From positions 1 through 6,945 of the forward strand of contig JAQVKB010000057.1 in NCBI GenBank assembly GCA_028694875.1: DNA of 6,945 bases, given 5' to 3'. Under the pieces are notes generated by a model. The model saw only the letters and a program-made list of their open reading frames with translations, was not told the origin of the DNA and did no database searches. This stretch comes from Candidatus Izemoplasmatales bacterium. GTDB lineage: Bacteria; Bacillota_I; Bacilli_A; Izemoplasmatales; Hujiaoplasmataceae. Of this stretch, positions 1 through 5,433 are shown one piece after another (position 1 is the first letter of the stretch; every line of letters starts with the position of its first letter). The position numbers and the translations under genes were made by a program.

Positions 1-2063
1 TTTTGATGGACGGAAATATGGGTCATGTATTCTTTGGTCTCTTGATTGAGTTTGTTAAACCAACGTTCTTCCAAATCAATGTGAGGAGGAACCCCAGGGT
101 TGAGATCTTGGGTTTCGGCGTTCACGCCCGCAAGAATGCCGATTTTTGCACAACGATCACGGAAGACAGTAGCGCCTTTCAACTGTTTTTCCCAAGCTGT
201 TACATAAATATCCATCACATCTTGAACAGTGGCTTCATTGGGAAGATTGAATGTCGAACTAATGGCCGTGTCGACGTATTTTTGAATCGTAGCTTGAACA
301 TTCGCACGATCAATAAAGTCCAGATTTTGGCTGGTGACCAAGGCCCAATCTGGAAGATTATCCGGATCGACACCCATGGCGTTCGCCAAAGCAAGCGGGG
401 TTTTTTCCCAAATCGTGATCGTTTTTTCTTCTTCGAACATGCTAGTGATTCGACGCGTATAGTTGATTTGGAAGAAAGGTTCTACACCGCCGCTAACACC
501 TAAGATATTCGAGATTGATCCTGTAGGAGCGATACTTAAGAGGCGACTGTTGCGCAGCCCATATTCCTTGATCAAAGCGTCTGTTTCAGGCGTAATGCAA
601 GCTTTGTAGAAAGAAGAGGCTGAAATCTTGTCATAGTCATAACGCGGGAACACGCCTAATTCTTTGGCGCGAAGCGCACTTGCTTTCGCGGCGGCATTAA
701 TCATCTTGGACATTAATTGATCGAGGAACGTCAAGAAATCAGGGCTACCGTATTTTAAACGCATACTCAAGGCGAGGTCCGCAAGCCCCATCACTCCGAG
801 TCCGACTTCACGAAACTCGATGACGTGATCGCGTTGTTCTTTGAGTGCGTGACGATCCCCAAGAAGGGAGAGTAGATCATCGAGAGCGACGATCATTTCA
901 CCAACGACGAAATCAAAACGATTCCAATCATATTCTGGATGTTCCGAGAAAGGATTCTTCACAAACGCATTCAAATTGATGCTTCCAAGGTTACAGGAAC
1001 CATGAGCCATCAAAGGTTGCTCACCGCAGGGGTTTGTCGCCGTGAAGCGCACATCCGGATATTCACTCAAGAAATGATAACTATTCATATGGTCAATGAA
1101 CATGACGCCGGGGTCGCCCATGGTATGGGCGGCATAGCCAACTAACTCGAGCAATTTTCTCGCCGGTAATGTTTTTTCGATGACTTCATATGGCGTTGTG
1201 AACTGCATTTTCCAAAGTTGATCATCCTTGACGGCTTGCATAAACGCGTCCGTAATCGCAATCGAAATATTGGCACCATTGATTTTGTTCAGATCCAATT
1301 TGGTGGTGATGAAGTCGATGATATCAGGATGGTCGATGTTGAGTACCAACATCAAAGCGCCGCGCCGACTATCTTGTTGGGTGTTGAGCGTCGTGTGCGA
1401 GTATTTCTCCGCAAACACCATAACACCGGGTGTGGTGTTGGACGTGTTATTGACACGGGCACCTCGAGGACGAATCTTCGAAAGGTTCATTCCTTGTCCA
1501 CCACCATAACTGTAGGTTCTGGCGATTTGATAATCGACTTTATAGATGCTTTCAAGGCTGTCTTCGGGATCTTGGGTCACATAGCAGTTACTGCCGGTGA
1601 TATTCCCTTCTCTTCCTATGGCGTAAAGGTTACGCCCCGCAAAAATCGCTTCTTTGCGACGGAAGATTTTTTCAAGCGTGGGCTTTCCTAAAGAAATTCG
1701 TTTCAAGAAGTCTTTTTTACTTTCGTTCTTGAACAAATATTTTTGGAGAATCAGATCTTGACGATCATCGTTATCGGACCATGGATTGTCACGGTCGAGT
1801 TTTTGTTTCTCACGATACATAATGTAAGCTTTGGCGGCAGCGAATTGTTTTGATTGCATTAAAAAGAGTTCGACGTCGTCTTGAATTTGCTCAATGTATA
1901 CGGCTTCGAGATCGAGATAACCTTTGGTAATCTTATTGGCTTGTTTTAAGCATTCTGCCAACGTAATTTCAGAACCTACACTTAGGTAAGCTTTATGCAT
2001 TGCGACAGCGATTTTTTGTGCGTCGAATACTTCTCTAGTACCATTTCTTTTGATGACAAACAT
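1..2063 (-). CDS. nrdJ: Class II (adenosylcobalamin-dependent) ribonucleotide reductase, C-terminus cut by window edge
   Basis: This enzyme reduces ribonucleotides to deoxyribonucleotides in the cytoplasm, using a cobalamin-generated thiyl radical. The frame is open for 687 codons from the ATG at 2063-2061 to the left edge, with no stop. An ATP-cone covers about residues 3-90 (it begins FVIKRNGTREVFDAQKI), which suggests allosteric control by ATP/dATP. The catalytic barrel follows. The first redox cysteine is C160 (SNCYV), and the radical loop is NPCGEQPL with N344, C346 and E348. The second redox cysteine is C357 (GSCNLGSINL), and the phosphate loop is PTGS at 513-516. The NPCGE motif and the 11-residue gap between C346 and C357 fit class II; as I recall, class I NrdA has about 23 residues there. 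The start is supported by AGAGGTGG four bases upstream of the ATG. The missing part should hold the C-terminal CxxC tail. Class II rather than class I is my firm but not absolute call, because the C-terminal tyrosines of class I would lie outside the window. It diverges from the MFS gene. Confidence 0.93.
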   Translation of the reverse strand, partial: MFVIKRNGTREVFDAQKIAVAMHKAYLSVGSEITLAECLKQANKITKGYLDLEAVYIEQIQDDVELFLMQSKQFAAAKAYIMYREKQKLDRDNPWSDNDDRQDLILQKYLFKNESKKDFLKRISLGKPTLEKIFRRKEAIFAGRNLYAIGREGNITGSNCYVTQDPEDSLESIYKVDYQIARTYSYGGGQGMNLSKIRPRGARVNNTSNTTPGVMVFAEKYSHTTLNTQQDSRRGALMLVLNIDHPDIIDFITTKLDLNKINGANISIAITDAFMQAVKDDQLWKMQFTTPYEVIEKTLPARKLLELVGYAAHTMGDPGVMFIDHMNSYHFLSEYPDVRFTATNPCGEQPLMAHGSCNLGSINLNAFVKNPFSEHPEYDWNRFDFVVGEMIVALDDLLSLLGDRHALKEQRDHVIEFREVGLGVMGLADLALSMRLKYGSPDFLTFLDQLMSKMINAAAKASALRAKELGVFPRYDYDKISASSFYKACITPETDALIKEYGLRNSRLLSIAPTGSISNILGVSGGVEPFFQINYTRRITSMFEEEKTITIWEKTPLALANAMGVDPDNLPDWALVTSQNLDFIDRANVQATIQKYVDTAISSTFNLPNEATVQDVMDIYVTAWEKQLKGATVFRDRCAKIGILAGVNAETQDLNPGVPPHIDLEERWFNKLNQETKEYMTHISVHQ

Positions 2064-2080
2064 AATTCCACCTCTGTATA

Positions 2081-2091
2081 TGTGTGTGTGT
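2081..2091. repeat. Short TG dinucleotide tract before nrdJ
   Basis: Five TG units plus a T occur on the plus strand, and read as a CA tract in the nrdJ mRNA. The tract lies between the stem-loop and the Shine-Dalgarno site. It is too short to claim phase variation. Confidence 0.5.
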
Positions 2092-2095
2092 AAAA

Positions 2096-2128
2096 TTAAG
2101 AATGAAACTTATAATGTTTCATTCTTAA
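2096..2128 (-). promoter_or_regulatory. Perfect 13-bp stem-loop in the nrdJ 5' leader
   Basis: The arms are 2096-2108 and 2116-2128, 13 bp with no mismatch (core GAATGAAAC / GTTTCATTC), around a 7-nt loop. The element lies inside the predicted nrdJ leader, with 20 bases between it and the Shine-Dalgarno (2075-2068). It is not followed by a clean U-run in the nrdJ direction, so it does not look like a standard intrinsic terminator. It may be a protein-binding operator, an RNA stability element or part of an attenuator. I do not recognise it as a known riboswitch: it has no B12-box-like sequence and the leader is too short for a typical cobalamin riboswitch. Confidence 0.65.
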
Positions 2129-2159
2129 GTAGATAGACGCCCTAGTATGTCATTTCTTT

Positions 2160-2175
2160 TTATTATAGATAATAA
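2160..2175 (-). repeat. Small AT-only inverted repeat in nrdJ leader
   Basis: TTATTAT and ATAATAA are perfect 7-bp arms around a two-base centre (AG). The repeat overlaps the secondary TATAAT and lies downstream of the main nrdJ promoter. It could be an operator-like site, but in such AT-rich DNA it may be chance. Confidence 0.3.
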
Positions 2176-2200
2176 TAGAAATATACTTGACGTAGTTATG

Positions 2201-2229
2201 ATAATAATAAGGATAAACTTCTTTGTCAA
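2201..2229 (-). promoter_or_regulatory. Promoter of nrdJ
   Basis: On the minus strand, TTGACA (2229-2224) is followed by a 17-bp spacer and TATTAT (2206-2201). This is a near-consensus sigma-A promoter. Transcription would begin near 2194, giving a leader of about 130 nt before the ATG. A second possible -10, TATAAT at 2167-2162, has only a weak -35 (TCAAGT). I saw no NrdR-box-like palindrome (ACAC-N8-GTGT type) overlapping it. Confidence 0.75.
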
Positions 2230-2485
2230 GGACATTTCCAAAACTTTTTTGGCGCCCTTTTTTCATCAATTCATTGAGAATTGCGACATCAAGCGATATA
2301 CGGTCGGTTACGAGAATTATAAACTTTTTGAATGAAAAGTTTTTCATTAAAAACTAGGAAGATGTTTCTGAAAATAACAAATGGAGTATCATCTTGGTTT
2401 CATCATTTTGCATGGTCTCTTTCACCATTTTTCTTGGTAAAAAAAAATGGACCTCCTTCGTTCCGCCAATTTCATGACAAATCCA
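2230..2485. other. Divergent intergenic region, no convincing gene
   Basis: This is the middle of the gap between nrdJ and the MFS gene. It is AT-rich and rich in small inverted repeats. Open frames of about 60-75 codons cross it on both strands, but none has a Shine-Dalgarno at a proper distance and they overlap the promoters. A perfect AAGGAGGT occurs on the minus strand (plus 2451-2458), with the nearest ATG 22 nt away. A weak hairpin (CCATTTTT 2425-2432 / AAAAATGG 2443-2450) is also present. I see no T-box, S-box or tRNA-like sequence. Confidence 0.55.
2325..2353. repeat. AT-rich inverted repeat with AATGAAAA arms
   Basis: AATGAAAA (2331-2338) and TTTTCATT (2341-2348) are perfect 8-bp arms with a two-base centre. 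TTTTT and AAAAA extend them outside a single bulged G at 2330, making 13 pairs in all. The half-site AATGAAA also forms the nrdJ leader stem-loop. The element could act as a bidirectional weak terminator or an operator. It sits far upstream of both promoters, so its role is unclear. Confidence 0.45.
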
Positions 2486-2503
2486 TTGCTTTTCTAGAAT
2501 GGA
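2446..2503. repeat. AATGGA / TCCATT repeat cluster at the MFS promoter
   Basis: AATGGA occurs at 2446-2451 and 2498-2503, with TCCATT at 2482-2487 between them. A further AATGGAG lies upstream at 2380-2386, and 2498-2504 is also AATGGAG. The TCCATT/AATGGA pair at 2482-2503 has 6-bp arms and a 10-nt gap. It overlaps the -35 element and spacer of the MFS promoter, the position expected of a repressor operator. The function is inferred from position only. Confidence 0.4.
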
Positions 2504-2514
2504 GGATATATAAT
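2486..2514 (+). promoter_or_regulatory. Promoter of the MFS transporter gene
   Basis: TTGCTT (2486-2491), a 17-bp spacer and a perfect TATAAT (2509-2514) precede the gene. The predicted start near 2521 gives a leader of about 26 nt. This is too short for the upstream in-frame TTG at 2526 to have a Shine-Dalgarno, so the ATG at 2547 is favoured. Confidence 0.7.
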
Positions 2515-2546
2515 ACATAGCGTTCTTGAAGAAAGGGGGGAAATCC

Positions 2547-3731
2547 ATGCACCGATTTAGCGAAAATGCCAAGTTCAAATTCTTTTACTTCATTCGTTAT
2601 TTTGGCGACGCTTTTTTCTATCCTTTCATGTCGATGTACTTTTTGTCGAAAGGTGTGAGTGAGCGCAATCTGGGGATTATCCTTGCCATCACTCCGATTG
2701 TGACAATCCTAGCGAACCCTGGCTGGAACTATATCGTCAAAGACATCAAAACAAGTCGAACTGTACTCAAGTTTATGACCCTGTTGGAAGGCCTTTTGAT
2801 CATCACATTAACGCAAGTCTCTGGATTTGAGTTATATGCACTCATCGTTGGGCTGATTGCGTTTTTCTGTTCTCCCTTTATTTCAATTCAAGATGGATAT
2901 ACTTCCACGTTTTCGAATGCACAAAAAATCGAATATTCATCGATTCGTATCTACGCTTCCATCGCCTATGTGATTGCATCAGCAATTGCAGGATTCATCA
3001 TTCAACAAATCGGATATACCGTGCCGTTCTTGATGGCGGGAGCTTTCTTTGCGTTGACAACCTTGATTGCTTTTTGGATTAAACCGATTGAGAAGGGACT
3101 TCCGCCAACACAGAAAAAGGATCGCGATGTGAAAGCACTGTTTCACAATGCGAATTTCTTTCGATATTTGGTCTATTATACGATTGTCATCGGTGCTGTT
3201 CGTATCGGTGACTCCTTTTTTGGAGTCTTTCTCACCGGCGAAATTGAAATGACAATTTCTGCCTATGGATTACTGTACGCCGCCTTCGTTTTTGTGGAGG
3301 TTTTGACGCTTCGTTTTCTAACCCTCAAAGGGAATATGTTTCCAGAACGAGTGATGATGATTTTTGCTTCAATCTTGTTCGTTGTGCGATTCTTGGCTTA
3401 CGCTTTGAACTTGCCTTTATGGCTCTTGATTGCAATTACGATGTTCCGAGGCGTATCCTGGGGAACTGTCATCTACACCAACATTAAGTATGTCATTCGA
3501 ATTGTGAAACTCGAAAATATCACGACCGCAATTTTGATCATGACGCTGTTGTTTTCCATGTTCACCGCGATCGGTAACTTCTTCTTTGGAAGATTGATTT
3601 CGCAAGTAGGATACAATTCGCTTTACTTTGTCATTACCATGGTCATCGTGGTGGGATTGCTTTTCTTTCTCGCATTTCCACCACGCCTTAAAACTGAAAT
3701 CGAAGAAGAAATCACGACGGAAACGTTGTGA
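2547..3731 (+). CDS. MFS transporter, LacY/nucleoside-symporter-like (MFS_1_like) family
   Basis: This 394-residue inner-membrane permease probably works as a proton-coupled symporter or exporter; the substrate is unknown. It is hydrophobic throughout, with about 12 membrane segments in two halves split by a charged loop near residues 181-196. Family-like features are a conserved N-terminal block (KFFYFIRYFGDAFFYPF), a degenerate motif-A loop NPGWNYIVKD at 57-66, and YSSIRIYASIAY at 130-141, where related symporters have a YGRIRLWGS-like stretch. A FRGVSWG segment in the second half matches the QxxHGxxFG region of the same group. The C-terminus is short, acidic and cytosolic (EIEEEITTETL). 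I chose the ATG at 2547 because an AAAGGGGGG Shine-Dalgarno lies six bases upstream; an in-frame TTG at 2526 would add seven residues but has none. The gene has its own promoter and terminator. Family is likely; naming a sugar, nucleoside or drug would be a guess. Confidence 0.88.
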   Translation: MHRFSENAKFKFFYFIRYFGDAFFYPFMSMYFLSKGVSERNLGIILAITPIVTILANPGWNYIVKDIKTSRTVLKFMTLLEGLLIITLTQVSGFELYALIVGLIAFFCSPFISIQDGYTSTFSNAQKIEYSSIRIYASIAYVIASAIAGFIIQQIGYTVPFLMAGAFFALTTLIAFWIKPIEKGLPPTQKKDRDVKALFHNANFFRYLVYYTIVIGAVRIGDSFFGVFLTGEIEMTISAYGLLYAAFVFVEVLTLRFLTLKGNMFPERVMMIFASILFVVRFLAYALNLPLWLLIAITMFRGVSWGTVIYTNIKYVIRIVKLENITTAILIMTLLFSMFTAIGNFFFGRLISQVGYNSLYFVITMVIVVGLLFFLAFPPRLKTEIEEEITTETL

Positions 3732-3738
3732 TTTTTTT
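3711..3738 (+). terminator. Intrinsic terminator built into the 3' end of the MFS gene
   Basis: ATCACGACG (3711-3719) pairs with CGTTGTGAT (3724-3732) in nine consecutive pairs, one of them G-U, capped by a GAAA tetraloop and followed by a T-run to 3738. The stem uses the last coding codons and the TGA stop (3729-3731), so the coding end and the terminator overlap. It isolates the MFS gene from the cyclase gene. Confidence 0.88.
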
Positions 3739-3765
3739 GAATCGCAAGTAGATTTCAAAATTCTC

Positions 3766-3774
3766 TGTTATAAT
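3766..3774 (+). promoter_or_regulatory. Extended -10 promoter of the diguanylate cyclase gene
   Basis: TG-T-TATAAT forms an extended -10, with TG at 3766-3767 and TATAAT at 3769-3774. No good -35 lies 16-18 bp upstream (CAAGTA/AAGTAG), which fits an extended -10 promoter. Transcription would start near 3781, just after the MFS terminator, leaving a leader of about 23 nt. Confidence 0.65.
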
Positions 3775-3803
3775 ATGGACAAAGAAAGGGTTAGGTGATA
3801 CTG

Positions 3804-5381
3804 ATGAGATACGACGTTCTTCTCAATGGAATCACGCTCACGATGGCAGTGCTCTCCCTTCTCGTCGCGCTCTATATCTTTGTATATGTGAGAAAGATGA
3901 AAGGGACACTCTTTATAGGTGTGCTTTTTATCTTGGAATTTATCTATGCCGCAGGATATGCTTTGGAAGGGATGTCAAGCACACTCGAAGCGAAGGTTTT
4001 GTTTAATCATATCCAGTACATTGCGGTCCCATTCATTGCGATACAATGGGTCTATATCGCCAAGCGATATGAAAACTTGAATTATCGCCCGAAATTGATT
4101 CATTACCTTCCGTTTCTCATTGTTCCATTCACCGTATTCCTTGCGGTTCAACTCACTTATGTGACAGATTTGTCAATCTATTACAAATCGATGTTCCTGG
4201 ATCAAAATTTTGTTTTCATTGGAACCTCATATCCTGTTTTGGCCATGGAAAAAGGGTGGCTCTATTATGTCAATACAAGTCATAATTTGTTGTTGGTATC
4301 CTATGTACTTTGGATCTATATTCGAACCTATCGGAATACGACTGGAATTCACAAGCAACGCGCTCTGATTTTGGCGATTTGTAGTTTTTTGGGTGCGATT
4401 GCTGGAGGTATCACCTATTTTTCGACGATCACAACGGGTATTGACTTGGCGTTATACTTAATTCTATGTGTAGGCTATGTCATTCTATATGCGATGTTTC
4501 GATATGAGTTGTTTGATTTGACTCCTTCCGCGCACAAAGCCACGTTCGAATTGGCAACGGACCCCATCATGACGTTGGATGATAAGTATGAAATTGTGGA
4601 ATGGAATCACGCAGCATTGCGTCACGCGAGCTCTGATCGCCCTCTCGGTTATCATATGAAATTAGAAGAAGCATTTTCGGATACGGGGATTCCTGAAGCC
4701 GTACGCATCGGGAAACCATATAGTTTTAAAATTGATGAAAAGCATTATATCCTCGAAACGATTCCTTTGACCACCAAACGAGGATTAAAAACAGGTTACC
4801 TCCTCAAATTCCACGACATGACGAGTTATATGGAAAAAATGGAAGAGTTGGATTATCAAGCAACACACGATGAGTTGACAAAGGCTTATAACCGTCGGGC
4901 GTTTTTGGATTTGTCTTCTCAGTTTTTGAGTCAAGCACGGAAATCAGGAGAGTCTTTTGCGTTGTACATGATTGACCTTGATGATTTCAAGTATGTGAAT
5001 GACACATTTGGACATACTATCGGAGACTTTGTTCTCGAGGACTTAACCAAATTGATTCAGAGCAAACTGGATGAGCACAGTATCTTTTCGAGATACGGTG
5101 GGGAAGAGTTTGTGATTTTGATTCCCGATTGTGCTTCTGAAAAAGCCGTCTCGAAGGGTGAAGAGATTCGAAACTTTATTGCGTCTCACGATTTCAATTA
5201 CGGCACGATTCATTTGAATATACGTATTAGTCTCGGTGTCATTTGTAATCACGCCACGGATCTCTGTCAAATCTCTGAATACATTGAAGCGGCAGACAAA
5301 GCGCTGTATGAATCGAAGCGTACTGGCAAAAACCGTTTGACGCTCTATTCAAAGACACTCCAATGTGATATTCATCAGTAG
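3804..5381 (+). CDS. Membrane diguanylate cyclase: 7TM sensor, PAS-like domain, GGDEF
   Basis: This 525-residue protein should make cyclic di-GMP from two GTP at the cytoplasmic face of the membrane, controlled by a membrane sensor. Residues 1-235 form seven helices typical of the histidine-kinase N-terminal 7TM domain (YALEG near 52, a YAMFRYELFDLTP exit). A PAS-like fold follows at about 237-340 (DPIMTLDDKYEIVEWN), then a short helical linker, then GGDEF at about 349-516. The catalytic signature is intact: D391 in DLDDFK, N399, and RYGGEEF at 430-436 with E434 as metal ligand. The product-inhibition I-site is absent: its RxxD positions (423-426) read DEHS. I chose the ATG at 3804 because AGGTGA lies five bases upstream; an in-frame GTG at 3795 is possible. 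There is no EAL or HD-GYP domain. The ligand is unknown. The gene has its own promoter and is followed by a terminator, then the acyltransferase gene. Confidence 0.93.
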   Translation: MRYDVLLNGITLTMAVLSLLVALYIFVYVRKMKGTLFIGVLFILEFIYAAGYALEGMSSTLEAKVLFNHIQYIAVPFIAIQWVYIAKRYENLNYRPKLIHYLPFLIVPFTVFLAVQLTYVTDLSIYYKSMFLDQNFVFIGTSYPVLAMEKGWLYYVNTSHNLLLVSYVLWIYIRTYRNTTGIHKQRALILAICSFLGAIAGGITYFSTITTGIDLALYLILCVGYVILYAMFRYELFDLTPSAHKATFELATDPIMTLDDKYEIVEWNHAALRHASSDRPLGYHMKLEEAFSDTGIPEAVRIGKPYSFKIDEKHYILETIPLTTKRGLKTGYLLKFHDMTSYMEKMEELDYQATHDELTKAYNRRAFLDLSSQFLSQARKSGESFALYMIDLDDFKYVNDTFGHTIGDFVLEDLTKLIQSKLDEHSIFSRYGGEEFVILIPDCASEKAVSKGEEIRNFIASHDFNYGTIHLNIRISLGVICNHATDLCQISEYIEAADKALYESKRTGKNRLTLYSKTLQCDIHQ

Positions 5382-5395
5382 TCCATCTCAATCCT

Positions 5396-5421
5396 GCGGG
5401 GGCTGCCCCCGCTATTTTTTT
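5396..5421 (+). terminator. GC-rich intrinsic terminator or attenuator before the acyltransferase gene
   Basis: GCGGGGG (5396-5402) and CCCCCGC (5406-5412) form a perfect 7-bp stem with a CTG loop. TA and seven T (5415-5421) follow. It ends the cyclase transcript 15 bp after its stop codon. The T-run runs straight into the GGAGG Shine-Dalgarno (5422-5426) of the next gene. No promoter is visible between it and that gene, so it probably lets through a fraction of transcripts. Confidence 0.85.
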
Positions 5422-5433
5422 GGAGGAACATCC
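5422..5433 (+). promoter_or_regulatory. Ribosome binding site of the acyltransferase gene
   Basis: GGAGG (5422-5426) with a 7-nt spacer fixes the start at the ATG at 5434, rather than a frame extension back to 5365 inside the cyclase gene. The site directly abuts the terminator U-run, so any transcript ended there loses it. Confidence 0.85.

Noticed and set aside
3..1691. Plus-strand open frames of 68-166 codons across the left region
   Set aside because: They lie antisense to the continuous, motif-bearing nrdJ frame and have no Shine-Dalgarno or family resemblance.
2064..2200. Cobalamin riboswitch or NrdR box before nrdJ
   Set aside because: The leader is too short for a typical B12 riboswitch and lacks a B12-box-like sequence. 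No ACAC...GTGT-type 16-bp palindrome was found.
2147..2347. Open frames of 62 and 65 codons on opposite strands in the nrdJ promoter region
   Set aside because: Neither start has a Shine-Dalgarno, the composition is AT-driven, and both cross the near-consensus nrdJ promoter. The minus frame looks slightly protein-like (VTDRISLDVAILNELMKKG) but is not enough to call.
2451..2466. Minus-strand terminator (GGAAC...GGTCC plus T-run)
   Set aside because: The stem is short with a mismatch, and no minus-strand gene lies upstream for it to end.
2440..2503. T-box-like leader for the MFS gene
   Set aside because: The region has no AGGGTGGNACCGCG-type sequence, and it lies upstream of the best promoter so would not be transcribed with the gene.
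2354..2578. Minus-strand frame of 74 codons overlapping the MFS start
   Set aside because: It begins inside the MFS coding region without a ribosome site and covers the MFS promoter.
5365..5433. N-terminal extension of the acyltransferase into the cyclase gene
   Set aside because: It would begin at a non-standard codon and translate through the terminator stem. The ATG at 5434 has an ideal Shine-Dalgarno.
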